Positions 25,553 to 33,884 of a stretch of DNA of 64,000 nucleotides are shown piece by piece; within the stretch, counting starts at the first letter, position 1; each line of letters begins with the position of its first letter. Below the pieces are notes generated by a model. That model was not told the origin of the DNA and made no database searches. It saw only the letters and a program-made list of their open reading frames with translations. Where the stretch lies: NCBI GenBank assembly GCA_038523925.1, contig JBCBIY010000013.1:1-64000 (forward strand), read 5' to 3'. The translations under genes and the position numbers were made by a program. The DNA comes from JBCBWG01 sp038523925 (GTDB taxonomy: Bacteria; Pseudomonadota; Alphaproteobacteria; Rhizobiales; Hyphomicrobiaceae).

Positions 25553-26146
25553 TTAGCCGGCCTGGCCGGAGTAGGCCTTGCCCCAGCCCCAGGCGCCTGA
25601 CCCGAAGCCGCGGCCGACGACGCGCTTACGGTAGATGTCGGAGACAACGTCGCCGTCACCTGCCAGCAGCGCCTTCGTCGAACACATCTCGGCGCAGAGC
25701 GGCAGCTTGCCTTCTGCGAGACGGTTGGTGCCGTACTTCTGATAGGCGACCTTTTGTGGTTCGTCCTTCGGTCCGCCGGCGCAGAAGGTGCACTTGTCCA
25801 TCTTGCCGCGCGTGCCGAAGTTCGACCGCTGTGGATACTGCGGCGCGCCGAATGGGCAGGCGTAGAAGCAGTAGCCGCAGCCAATGCACAGGTCCTTGTC
25901 GTGGAGGACCACGCCCTGTGCCGTCTGGCTGAAGCAGTCGACCGGGCAGACCGCCATGCAAGGCGCTTCCGAACAGTGCATGCAGGCAACCGAGATCGAA
26001 CGTTCGCCCGGTTGACCGTCATTGATGGTGACCACGCGGCGGCGGTTCACGCCCCACTGCACCTCGTGCTCGTTCTTACAAGCCGTGACACATGCGTTGC
26101 ATTCGATGCAGCGCTCGGCGTCACACAGGAACTTCATGCGTGCCAT
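25553..26146 (-). CDS. fdhB: Formate dehydrogenase iron-sulfur (beta) subunit
   Basis: The 197-residue protein carries four [4Fe-4S] sites of the FdnH/HybA type: CIECNACVTACKNEH (13-27), CMHCSEAPCMAVCP (about 55-68), CIGCGYCFYACPFG (about 87-100) and a split CTFC...CAEMC set. It lacks its own export signal and a C-terminal membrane helix, so it would be carried out with FdhA by the Tat system. GGAGGG precedes the ATG. It starts three bases after the fdhA stop, so the two are co-translated. Confidence 0.95.
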   Translation of the reverse strand: MARMKFLCDAERCIECNACVTACKNEHEVQWGVNRRRVVTINDGQPGERSISVACMHCSEAPCMAVCPVDCFSQTAQGVVLHDKDLCIGCGYCFYACPFGAPQYPQRSNFGTRGKMDKCTFCAGGPKDEPQKVAYQKYGTNRLAEGKLPLCAEMCSTKALLAGDGDVVSDIYRKRVVGRGFGSGAWGWGKAYSGQAG

Positions 26147-26149
26147 GGG

Positions 26150-29050
26150 TTATGCCCTCCAGATCTTGCAGAGCGTCGTCTTCGTTTCCTGCATTTGAGT
26201 GACGCTGTCGTAGCCATAGGTTTGTGCAGTGTTGGTCGCCTCGCCGAGCACGTATGGGTCAGCATCCTTCGGGTACTTGTCCCTGAGATCCTTGCCCTGG
26301 AAGTGCCCGCCGAAGTGGAACGGCATGAACGCGACGCCTTTGCCGACGCGCTCGGTCACCATCGCGGCGACCTTCACCTTGCCCTTCTCAGGCCCCTCGA
26401 CCCAGACCGTCTCGCCATCCTTGATGCCAAGGTCATTGGCGTCGGCCGGATGAATCTCGACGAACATTTCCTGCTGCAGCTCAGCGAGCCACGGGTTCGA
26501 CCGGGTCTCGTCGCCGCCACCCTCGTATTCGACCAGACGGCCGGAGGTGAGGATGATCGGATAGTCCTTCGAGAAGTCCTGCTTCTGGATCGACGCATAC
26601 ATTGTCGGGAGCCGGTAGAACTTCCGGTCCTCGTAAGTTGCGTATTGGTCAACCAGATCGCGGCGCGGCGTGTAGAGCGGCTCGCGGTGGACCGGCACGG
26701 GATCCGGGAACGTCCAGACGACCGCGCGGGCCTTGGCGTTACCGAACGGTGCACAGCCGTGCTTGATCGCGACGCGCTGGATGCCGCCGGAGAGGTCGGT
26801 CTTCCAGTTCGTCTTGTCACCGGCGACTTTCTCGATCGAGGCTTTTTCCTCGTCCGTCAGGTCGCCATCCCAGCCAAGCTTCTTGAGCATGGCCATCGTG
26901 AATTCAGGATACCCGGACTTGATCTCCGACCCGACGGGGTAGCTGTCGACGGCGAGCAGGTTGTCCTTGTTCTCGTCACCCGTTGCGTACTTTTCAGGTG
27001 CCTTCACACCAAAGCGTGCGCGGAAGCAGAGGCCACCGTCGGCGACCGGCTTCGAGGTGTCGTAGAGGTTCGGCGTGCCGGGGTGGCCCATTTCTGGAGT
27101 CCCCCAGGCCGGCCACGGCATCCCGTAGTAATCGCCGTCGCATGGCCCGCCGCGCGCCTGCAGCGTAACACGGTCGAACGTTGCCTGGTTCGCCATGTGC
27201 TTCTTGATGCGCTCAGGCGACTGGCCGGTATACCCGATCGTCCACATCCCGCGGTTGATCTCGCGGGTCGTGTCCTCGACGTCCGGCTGGTTGTTCTCGA
27301 CCTTGATGTTCTTGAACATCTCCTTCTCGAAGCCGAACTTCTTCGCAAAGAGATACATGATCTCGTGGTCGACTTTCGATTCAAACAGCGGCTCGACGAC
27401 TTTCTCGCGCCACTGAATCGAGCGGTTCGACGCCGTCACAGAACCGTAGTTCTCGAACTGCGTCGTCGCCGGCAGCAGGTACACGCCGTCCGTGCGGTCG
27501 TGCATGACGGCTGCCACCGTTGGGAACGGATCGATGACAACGAGAAGGTCGAGCTTCTCCATCGCCTTCTTCATGTCCGGCCCGCGGGTCTGCGAGTTCG
27601 CGGCATGGCCCCAGAACACCATCGCGCGGACGTTGTCCGGCTGGTCCATGTTGGCCTTGTCTTCGAGCACGCCATCAATCCAGCGCGCGACGACGATGCC
27701 CTTCGAGCTCATCGCCTTTTCGTCTTGGAAGCGGCCTTTCATGTAGTCGTAGTCGACGTCCCAGACGCGGCTCCAGTGCTTCCAGGCGCCGGCCGAGAGA
27801 CCGTAGTAGCCGGGCAGCGTGTGGCTCAGCACGCCAAGGTCCGTTGCGCCCTGCACGTTGCAGTGGCCGCGGAAGATGTTCGTGCCGCCGCCGGTGGTGC
27901 CCATGTTGCCGAGCGCGAGCTGCAGCACGCAGTAGGCGCGGGTGTTGTTGTTGCCGTTGGTGTGCTGCGTGCCGCCCATGCACCAGATGACCGTGCCGGG
28001 CTTGTTCGTTGCCAGTGTCCGCGCCACGCGCAGCATCTGGCTCTTCGGCACGCCGGTGACCTTCTCGACCTCTTCTGGCGTCCACTTGGCCACTTCCTCG
28101 CGGATGAGGTCCATGCCCCACACGCGCTGCTCGATGAACTGCTTGTCTTCCCAGCCGTTCTCGAAGATGTGGTAGAGGATGCCCCAGATCAGGCCGACGT
28201 CAGTGCCGGGGCGGAACCGGACATACTCCGTCGCGTGGGCGGCCGTGCGCGTGAAGCGCGGGTCGCAGACGATCATCGGAGCGTTGTTCTGCTCCTTCGA
28301 CTTCAGCAGGTGCTGCAGCGAAACCGGGTGGGCTTCTGCAGGGTTGCCGCCGATGAGGAAGATCGCCTTCGACTTCAGAATGTCGTTGTACGAGTTCGTC
28401 ATCGCGCCGTAGCCCCAGGTGTTTGCAACACCTGCAACCGTGGTCGAGTGACAGATACGCGCCTGGTGGTCGAGGTTGTTGGTGCCCCAGAACGCGCCGA
28501 ACTTGCGGAACAGATACGCCTGCTCGTTCGAATGCTTCGCAGACCCCAGCCAGTAAACGCTATCCGGTCCGCTTTCTTCGCGGATCTTCATCATCTGGTC
28601 GCCAACCTGGCCGATGGCGTCGTCCCAGCTAATGCGCTTCCACTTCCCGCCTTCAAGCTTCATCGGGTACTTGAGCCGGCGCTCACCGTGCGCGTGCTCG
28701 CGGACCGACGCGCCCTTTGCGCAGTGGGCGCCGAGGTTGAACGGTGAATCCCAGCCGGGCTCTTGTCCGACCCACGTGCCGTTCGACACTTCAGCGATCA
28801 CCGAGCAGCCGACCGAGCAGTGCGTGCAGACCGACATGCGGGTCTCAAGCTTACCCGTCGCGCCGGCGCCTGCGGCTTCCGCTTTCTCGACACGGCCAAC
28901 AGTAACGGCCGAAGCAGCCGCAAGGCCGCCGACGGCGAGACCGGAGTTCCGAAGGAACGCGCGGCGGTCAACGACGCCCGGCGTACCGGCAGCAGCGGCA
29001 CTGGCAAGGCGTGCGCTGCGGGCCGAACCTGACGATTTCTTTCTCAGCAT
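26150..29050 (-). CDS. fdhA: Formate dehydrogenase catalytic (alpha) subunit, Tat-exported, Cys type
   Basis: It oxidises formate to CO2 at a bis-MGD molybdenum or tungsten centre. The 966 residues begin with a Tat signal (DRRAFLRNSG, Arg29-Arg30). The [4Fe-4S] ligands are C75, C78, C82 and C110. The metal ligand position is C200 in HQARICHST, with the expected neighbour His201; no in-frame UGA is present, so this is not a selenoprotein. The molybdopterin domains continue to the C-terminal dinucleotide-binding domain (about 830-960). GGAGGAG lies seven bases before the ATG. It is the main gene of the torD-like to WD40-cytochrome operon, so the active site faces the periplasm. Confidence 0.97.
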   Translation of the reverse strand: MLRKKSSGSARSARLASAAAAGTPGVVDRRAFLRNSGLAVGGLAAASAVTVGRVEKAEAAGAGATGKLETRMSVCTHCSVGCSVIAEVSNGTWVGQEPGWDSPFNLGAHCAKGASVREHAHGERRLKYPMKLEGGKWKRISWDDAIGQVGDQMMKIREESGPDSVYWLGSAKHSNEQAYLFRKFGAFWGTNNLDHQARICHSTTVAGVANTWGYGAMTNSYNDILKSKAIFLIGGNPAEAHPVSLQHLLKSKEQNNAPMIVCDPRFTRTAAHATEYVRFRPGTDVGLIWGILYHIFENGWEDKQFIEQRVWGMDLIREEVAKWTPEEVEKVTGVPKSQMLRVARTLATNKPGTVIWCMGGTQHTNGNNNTRAYCVLQLALGNMGTTGGGTNIFRGHCNVQGATDLGVLSHTLPGYYGLSAGAWKHWSRVWDVDYDYMKGRFQDEKAMSSKGIVVARWIDGVLEDKANMDQPDNVRAMVFWGHAANSQTRGPDMKKAMEKLDLLVVIDPFPTVAAVMHDRTDGVYLLPATTQFENYGSVTASNRSIQWREKVVEPLFESKVDHEIMYLFAKKFGFEKEMFKNIKVENNQPDVEDTTREINRGMWTIGYTGQSPERIKKHMANQATFDRVTLQARGGPCDGDYYGMPWPAWGTPEMGHPGTPNLYDTSKPVADGGLCFRARFGVKAPEKYATGDENKDNLLAVDSYPVGSEIKSGYPEFTMAMLKKLGWDGDLTDEEKASIEKVAGDKTNWKTDLSGGIQRVAIKHGCAPFGNAKARAVVWTFPDPVPVHREPLYTPRRDLVDQYATYEDRKFYRLPTMYASIQKQDFSKDYPIILTSGRLVEYEGGGDETRSNPWLAELQQEMFVEIHPADANDLGIKDGETVWVEGPEKGKVKVAAMVTERVGKGVAFMPFHFGGHFQGKDLRDKYPKDADPYVLGEATNTAQTYGYDSVTQMQETKTTLCKIWRA

Positions 29051-29136
29051 TTGAAGTCTCTCCTCCTCAGTCGCGGCGGGTGCAAGCGCGCTTTGAACAA
29101 ACGGCGCAGCCGGCGCGAGGCAGTTTCAGGTTCAGA

Positions 29137-29343
29137 TCAGAACTCGCGGGCGAGGTCGTAGTAGCGCTTAACGTGTGCGCTCTCGTGGTAATCGCCATCA
29201 GCGGTCGGCTTGGCCGGGGCCTCGGCGGCTTGCGCGCCGGTAACCGCCGCTGCGGCAGCCGCGCCCGTACCGACGACGCTGGCGCCGGCGAGCTTCAAGA
29301 AGCTCCGGCGGTCGGACCGTCTATCTTTGCTCGTGTCAGCCAT
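29137..29343 (-). CDS. Small Tat-signal protein of the Fdh region
   Basis: Starting at ATG 29343 the product has 68 residues: DRRSDRRSFLKLAGASVVGT is a textbook twin-arginine signal, followed by Ala-rich sequence and a short tail (HVKRYYDLAREF). It fits the small family known as formate dehydrogenase region Tat target. GGAGACC lies ahead of the ATG. It sits between the chaperone gene and fdhA. Its role is unknown; it may prime the Tat system or be a tiny subunit. Confidence 0.88.
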   Translation of the reverse strand: MADTSKDRRSDRRSFLKLAGASVVGTGAAAAAAVTGAQAAEAPAKPTADGDYHESAHVKRYYDLAREF

Positions 29344-29439
29344 CTCGAGGTCTCCTTCCAACTTTGTTTCCCGGCCGCCCCGCCGGATCTCATCTCAGTG
29401 TTCAGCAGCGCCATCGGCGCCGCCGCAATCATTCGGCCG

Positions 29440-30054
29440 TCAGGCCATGCGGAACGCATCCTCCTCGATCGCAAGGAAGGCAGCACCGGCACGCCCGACG
29501 TTGGCGTAGAGGCGCGCGTTCTGAGCGCTCGAAAGATCAGCGAAGAAATGCGGGATCCAGCTTGCGACGTGCGCTTCAAAGAATGCGCGTTCGCGGTCAT
29601 GGTTCGAATTGATGCCGAGCCCGCCGTCGATCAGGCCGGCCATGATCTCAAGGATCGACGCGACGTTGTCTTCGGGCTCATTGATGTCGTCGGCGCGCTT
29701 CAGGCCAAATGCCGCCATGTCGCCGCGCAGTTTCGCCAGCGGGCGTTCATGCAGGAAGCCGGTCAGATAGTAAGACGCGTAGGGAATGAGTTCGCCGCGA
29801 CCGACGCCGATAAAGAGGTCGTGGAACTCGGTGTCGACGGCGTCAGGGTCAGCGGTCCGTGCAGCCGTGGCGAGATCGTTAATGACCGCGCCGAAGGCTG
29901 TTGCCTCATCGCCGGCCAGATTTGCGGTGTCATTCAACACAGTTTGCGACGGCGCCGCGGTCAGCAGGCGCGCCAGCAGTCGGTACACGGAAGCGCGCAG
30001 AGCATCCTCCGCGCCAACATCTCCCGGTGGGGTTGCCTCCACCTCGGCCAGCAT
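29440..30054 (-). CDS. TorD/DmsD-family chaperone for formate dehydrogenase
   Basis: TorD-family proteins hold molybdoenzymes and their Tat signals until the cofactor is inserted. The 204-residue all-helical protein shows YASYYLTGFLHERPLAKLR (about 92-110), EPEDNVASILEIMAGLI (about 127-143) and FFEAHVASWIPHFFADL. GGGGAGGAAC precedes the ATG. It is the first gene of the fdh operon and is divergent from moaA, with 261 bases containing several palindromes between them. Confidence 0.9.
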   Translation of the reverse strand: MLAEVEATPPGDVGAEDALRASVYRLLARLLTAAPSQTVLNDTANLAGDEATAFGAVINDLATAARTADPDAVDTEFHDLFIGVGRGELIPYASYYLTGFLHERPLAKLRGDMAAFGLKRADDINEPEDNVASILEIMAGLIDGGLGINSNHDRERAFFEAHVASWIPHFFADLSSAQNARLYANVGRAGAAFLAIEEDAFRMA

Positions 30055-30069
30055 GTTCCTCCCCTTGGC

Positions 30070-30195
30070 AAAGTAGACTTTGCTCTTCTACTTTGGAACG
30101 ATTCCAAGTTTGGCCGGACACAGCGAAACAGTAAATGGGGGGTCGCGCTAGACCAAGGTCTACTGATGATGCGCAACCATTAGGCAGTTATGCCT
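30070..30195. promoter_or_regulatory. Palindrome-rich control region between torD-like gene and moaA
   Basis: Four inverted repeats occur here: AAAGTAGA-N9-TCTACTTT (30070-30094), TTGGAA-CGA-TTCCAA (30093-30107), TAGACC-AA-GGTCTA (30149-30162) and AGGCA-GTTA-TGCCT (30182-30195). The AGTAGAC/GTCTACT core is shared between the first and third. They are good candidates for operators controlling the divergent fdh operon and moaA. No FNR box or Moco riboswitch was recognised. Confidence 0.45.
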
Positions 30196-30315
30196 GCGCG
30201 GCCTTGCCCATTGCGGGCTTGCGGCAACTGCGCCACGTTAGTCTTGAGATGAAAGTTTAGGCTGGGTGCGGCGCTTTCCGCATCTAGCACCCGCGACGCA
30301 AAGACGACATCCGCC

Positions 30316-31353
30316 ATGCTCTTGAACGACCCGTCCGAGACCCGCGCAGACCCGGCTGAGCCGCTGATCGACCCGTTCGGCCGGACGGTGAGTTACCTGC
30401 GCGTGTCTGTCACCGACCGCTGCGACTTCCGCTGCGTCTATTGCATGTCGGAACACATGACGTTCCTGCCGCGCAAAGACCTGCTGACGCTTGAGGAACT
30501 CGATCGCCTTTGCTCAGCGTTCGTTGCCCGCGGCGTGCGCAAGCTGCGCATCACGGGCGGCGAACCGCTGGTCCGCAAGAACATCTTGCATTTGTTTCGT
30601 CAGCTCGGGCGCCACCTTGAGACAGGCGACCTTGAGGAACTGACGCTGACGACCAACGGTAGCCAGCTTGCGAAATTCGCAGGCGATCTCGCAGCCGCCG
30701 GCGTTCGCCGCATCAACGTATCCGCCGACACGTTTGACGCCGACAAGTTCCAGGCGATCACGCGATGGGGCCGCCTTGAACAAGTGATGGACGGCCTCGC
30801 CGCAGCAGAGAAAGCTGGCCTCGCGATCAAGATCAACGCCGTCGCGCTTAAGGGCGTGAACGAAGACGAGATCGAAAGCATGATGCGCCGCTGTCATGAT
30901 CGCGGCTGGGACTTCACGCTGATCGAGACGATGCCGCTTGGTGACATCGATGGCGACCGCACCGACCAGTACTTGCCGCTCTCGACCGTGCGGCAACGGC
31001 TCGAAGAGCGCTTCACGCTGACCGACATCGCCTACAAGACGGGCGGCCCGGCGCGATATGTGGACGTGAAAGAAACCGGAGGCCGGCTCGGCTTCATCAC
31101 GCCGCTGACCCACAATTTCTGCGAGAGCTGCAATCGCGTGCGGCTGACCTGCACCGGCACGCTCTATATGTGCCTCGGCCAGGATGATGCTGCTGACCTG
31201 CGCACCCCGCTCAGGACGTCGACCGGCAACGAGGCACTGTTCTCGGCGATTGACGAAGCGATCGGCCGGAAGCCCAAAGGGCACGACTTCATCATTGACC
31301 GCCAGCGCCAAGCGCCGGCCGTCAGCCGCCATATGAGCGTGACCGGCGGCTAG
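30316..31353 (+). CDS. moaA: GTP 3',8-cyclase (molybdenum cofactor synthesis)
   Basis: MoaA is the radical-SAM enzyme that starts molybdopterin synthesis from GTP. The 345 residues contain the SAM cluster C36, C40, C43 (RCDFRCVYCM), ITGGEPL, the second cluster CESCNRVRLTCTGTLYMC near residue 272, and the C-terminal Gly-Gly (MSVTGG) needed for interaction with MoaC in known enzymes. It lies divergent from the fdh operon, supplying the cofactor pathway together with mobAB. moaC, moaD, moaE and moeA are not in the window. Confidence 0.96.
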   Translation: MLLNDPSETRADPAEPLIDPFGRTVSYLRVSVTDRCDFRCVYCMSEHMTFLPRKDLLTLEELDRLCSAFVARGVRKLRITGGEPLVRKNILHLFRQLGRHLETGDLEELTLTTNGSQLAKFAGDLAAAGVRRINVSADTFDADKFQAITRWGRLEQVMDGLAAAEKAGLAIKINAVALKGVNEDEIESMMRRCHDRGWDFTLIETMPLGDIDGDRTDQYLPLSTVRQRLEERFTLTDIAYKTGGPARYVDVKETGGRLGFITPLTHNFCESCNRVRLTCTGTLYMCLGQDDAADLRTPLRTSTGNEALFSAIDEAIGRKPKGHDFIIDRQRQAPAVSRHMSVTGG

Positions 31354-31387
31354 CCGCACTCGCGCCGCAGGCAGTAGTCTCGCGCGC

Positions 31388-32002
31388 ATGCAGGACCATC
31401 GGCCAGAGACAGTCCAACCCGCCACGACGCAGGCCGCCGACGGTTATCCGCGACGCGTGTGGACGGTGGATGAACTGTTGCGGCTACTGGAACTCGGCTT
31501 TTTCGACGGCGACGGCATCCATCGGGAGCGCGTCGAGCTCATTGAGGGGGAGCTTGTGGCCAGGTCGCCGAAGGGGCCGCTGCACGAAGATCTTCGGTCA
31601 GAGCTTTTGATCAACTGGCTTCGGCGGCCGCTCCCCCGGCTCAAGATCGCAAGCGAATCGCCGGTCTACCTCAGCGGCATCAGTGCGCCAGGGCCCGACA
31701 TCTGCGTCTATCCGGCCGAGCACAGGATCTCCGAAGTGCCGCCAGCCGAGATCATCCTCCTCGTGGAGATCGCGAGCACGTCGTCTCGCCGCGACCACTT
31801 GTTGAAGGCGCCGGTTTACGCGAAGTCAGGTATCCGCGAGTATTGGGTTATCGACGCCGCGGCCTGCTCAACCACCATCTACACACGCCCCGGCGACGAC
31901 GGTTACGGCTCGACGGTCGAGCGCGCGAAAGACGACATGCTGACGCCATCGCTTGCGCCCGAACTTGCGATCTGTCTCGCGCAAATCATCGACGACAGTT
32001 GA
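31388..32002 (+). CDS. Uma2-family putative endonuclease
   Basis: The 204-residue protein belongs to the DUF820/Uma2 group with a PD-(D/E)XK-like nuclease core. Visible are RVELIEGELVARSPKG (47-62), SAPGPDICVY with the acidic residue, LLVEIAS and SGIREYWVIDAA. Such proteins are abundant in cyanobacteria and Deinococcus and scattered elsewhere. The gene starts 34 bases after moaA but has no evident link to molybdenum biology. Function and target are unknown; acquisition by transfer is possible. Confidence 0.82.
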   Translation: MQDHRPETVQPATTQAADGYPRRVWTVDELLRLLELGFFDGDGIHRERVELIEGELVARSPKGPLHEDLRSELLINWLRRPLPRLKIASESPVYLSGISAPGPDICVYPAEHRISEVPPAEIILLVEIASTSSRRDHLLKAPVYAKSGIREYWVIDAAACSTTIYTRPGDDGYGSTVERAKDDMLTPSLAPELAICLAQIIDDS

Positions 32003-32096
32003 GCCTGCCCGGACTTGAGCCGGATGCTCCGCCGTCCGTCTTGTCTCTCCAGGACGACGCGCCACCTTCGCTGGATTCCAGCCAGAGGAGCGCACG

Positions 32097-32501
32097 ATGT
32101 CCCGTCAAGCCGTCAGCCTTCCCGGGCGCAACGCCCTGTATGAGAAGAACACCTACGCGCCAGCGATCATCAGCGGCGGCTTTGTCTTTGTGTCGGGGCA
32201 AGTCGGCAACCGCGACGACGGTTCCGTTGTCGAAGACCCGGCCGAACAGGTCGCAAAGGCCTTCGAAAACCTCGGCAGGGTTCTGGACGCCGCAGGTTGC
32301 TCATTTGATGACGTCATCGACGTGACGACCTTCCACGTCGATTTGGCCAACACCGCCGAGCACCTTTGGGCACCGAAGCAGAAGCACTTCGGGTCCGCGC
32401 CCTACCCGAACTGGACCGCCGTCGGCGTTGCGGCACTCGTCGAGGGATACATCTTCGAGATCAAGGTCATCGCGCGGCTGCCTGAGACAAAGCCGACCTA
32501 G
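32097..32501 (+). CDS. RidA/YjgF-like protein without the deaminase arginine
   Basis: The 134 residues show the Rid fold: GFVFVSGQVG (about 29-38), DPAEQVAKAFENLGRVLDAAG and FEIKVIARLP at the end. RidA enzymes hydrolyse reactive enamines with an arginine in a FPARSxVxV block; here the block reads YPNWTAVGV, with Trp in its place. Family precedent suggests such members are not imine deaminases. GAGGAG precedes the ATG. The neighbours give no clue to a substrate. Confidence 0.85.
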   Translation: MSRQAVSLPGRNALYEKNTYAPAIISGGFVFVSGQVGNRDDGSVVEDPAEQVAKAFENLGRVLDAAGCSFDDVIDVTTFHVDLANTAEHLWAPKQKHFGSAPYPNWTAVGVAALVEGYIFEIKVIARLPETKPT

Positions 32502-32511
32502 GCTGCACGCG

Positions 32512-32997
32512 TCAGGACCCGATCGCAGCCGGCGTGTTGAGCGCCATCAGCTCGCGCGTCCAGACAATGTCGAACCCGATCCACGCGAGAAAGACCGTCA
32601 GCAGAAAAGCCGACAGCCAGTCGACCCGCAACGCAGTAAGCGCGGCGATGAACGTGAGCACGGCAATCGGCAGGATCGTATAGAACGCATAGTCAGCCCG
32701 GCCGAGCCGGAACAGCGAGACGTTCCAAAGCTCGCTTGCGATCAGGACGATGATCGTCATCGCGATTGCGACGTAGGCACCGCTCTCGTTCTGGCGTGCA
32801 AAAAGCCGCGTCAGCACGACCGCCATGATCACATAGTAGATCGCCGCCACCGCGAACCAGACCGGCAGACCTGGCGCCCAAGACGGCTGGCGCAATTCCG
32901 CGTAGGGCCCGACCGTCGGGTCGCCGGCGATGACCGAGCCGACCACGATCGCAAGCGTCACGATTGGGACGGCAATCACGCGTTCTGAAACATTCAT
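32512..32997 (-). CDS. tspO: TspO/MBR-family membrane protein
   Basis: From ATG 32997 (GGGAGCG upstream) this gives 161 residues with five membrane helices. The TspO signatures PSWAPGLPVWFAVAAIYY (about 39-56) and ELWNVSLFRL are present. TspO binds tetrapyrroles and regulates pigment or stress responses in alphaproteobacteria. The match is moderately divergent. The open frame continues upstream to 33231 without a ribosome site. The gene is convergent with the RidA-like gene, stops 10 bases apart. Confidence 0.75.
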   Translation of the reverse strand: MNVSERVIAVPIVTLAIVVGSVIAGDPTVGPYAELRQPSWAPGLPVWFAVAAIYYVIMAVVLTRLFARQNESGAYVAIAMTIIVLIASELWNVSLFRLGRADYAFYTILPIAVLTFIAALTALRVDWLSAFLLTVFLAWIGFDIVWTRELMALNTPAAIGS

Positions 32998-33201
32998 CTG
33001 CTGCGCTCCCGCAACCGGCTCTGCTTCCAAAGCGCGGCACATCGACGACAGTTTCGAACAGTGATCAAGAAGGCGAGCGGATCGTCCGTGTTGCCCAGGT
33101 CTCGTCAGACAGCGGCCGAAATGGCTCTGGGCGTTCCCGGTCTCTATGCTTGATCGCGGGGTGTTTCCGGCGCGTTCGCGCGTCACATGGTGGGAGCGGA
33201 T

Positions 33202-33522
33202 ATGGAAGCGGAATGGAGCGAGATCGACCACGACGCGGAAAGCGGCAGGCGGATCTTCAAGCGCGACGCACCAAACCAGCGTTCGGGCACCTATGGCACG
33301 TATGACTTCGAAGTCGCCGCTGACTTGGAGGTCCGCGATGCAGCCGGAACGGTCCTGTTTGCAACGCGCGAAACCGCAAGCGGCGAATACTGGTGCGGGG
33401 TGTTTCTCTGGTTCGTCAAAGGCACGGCCGGGACGCAGGTGCGCCTCGACGCATCGAACAAAGACGATCGCATTTACGACGTGCCGGACACTCCTCGCGC
33501 ATCGAACGCCGGCACCTCATGA
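33202..33522 (+). CDS. Hypothetical small soluble protein
   Basis: The 106-residue product is mostly beta-like and hydrophilic, with one cysteine (EYWCGVFLWFVKG). The ATG at 33202 has GGGAG six bases upstream and is preferred over the ATG at 33187. It ends in an ATGA overlap with the zinc-ribbon gene, so the two are probably co-translated. No family recognised. Confidence 0.5.
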   Translation: MEAEWSEIDHDAESGRRIFKRDAPNQRSGTYGTYDFEVAADLEVRDAAGTVLFATRETASGEYWCGVFLWFVKGTAGTQVRLDASNKDDRIYDVPDTPRASNAGTS

Positions 33523-33884
33523 GCCTCATCTGCCCATCCTGTCAGCATGCGGCCTTGCGCATCATTGGCAGCGTCGAGCTCGGGCCCGGACCTGACGCGG
33601 ACGAACGGACCATCCAGCGCGCGCGATGCACGAACTGCCGCCGCCGCTTCATCTGTCTCTTCACGTCAGTGCGCAGCTTTAATCCCCACCGGGACGACCG
33701 CGAAACGCACGTCGCGTATGCAGCCGGGCTGCGCGCGTGGTTGCTGGCGGCGGCGGCCTTTGAGCGCCCAAAGCGGCGGCGTTCGGCGACTTGGCGCGCG
33801 CGGATCGCGCGCCTGGCTTTGGCGATCGCGGCAGGCTCTGCACCTTCGGTCGCGATCAAAGTCAAGCGTCATCACTCAGCTTAA
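33519..33884 (+). CDS. Hypothetical zinc-ribbon protein
   Basis: The 121-residue product starts MSLICPSCQHAALRI and has CTNCRRRFIC at about residue 38, a likely zinc ribbon of the NrdR or transcription-factor style. A basic, helical C-terminus follows (FERPKRRRSATWRARIARL). The start overlaps the previous stop as ATGA. Its TAA stop shares TTAA with the stop of the convergent lipoprotein gene. Function unknown; nucleic-acid contact is possible. Confidence 0.5.
   Translation: MSLICPSCQHAALRIIGSVELGPGPDADERTIQRARCTNCRRRFICLFTSVRSFNPHRDDRETHVAYAAGLRAWLLAAAAFERPKRRRSATWRARIARLALAIAAGSAPSVAIKVKRHHSA

Noticed and set aside
25754..28747. 997-codon plus-strand open frame opposite fdhA
   Set aside because: It mirrors fdhA and part of fdhB in the complementary frame; Arg/Val/His-rich with no recognisable domain.
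26150..29050. Selenocysteine in FdhA
   Set aside because: The metal-ligand position is encoded as Cys (C200) and no in-frame UGA is present.
30196..30315. Moco riboswitch before moaA
   Set aside because: No match to the conserved stems could be traced by eye.
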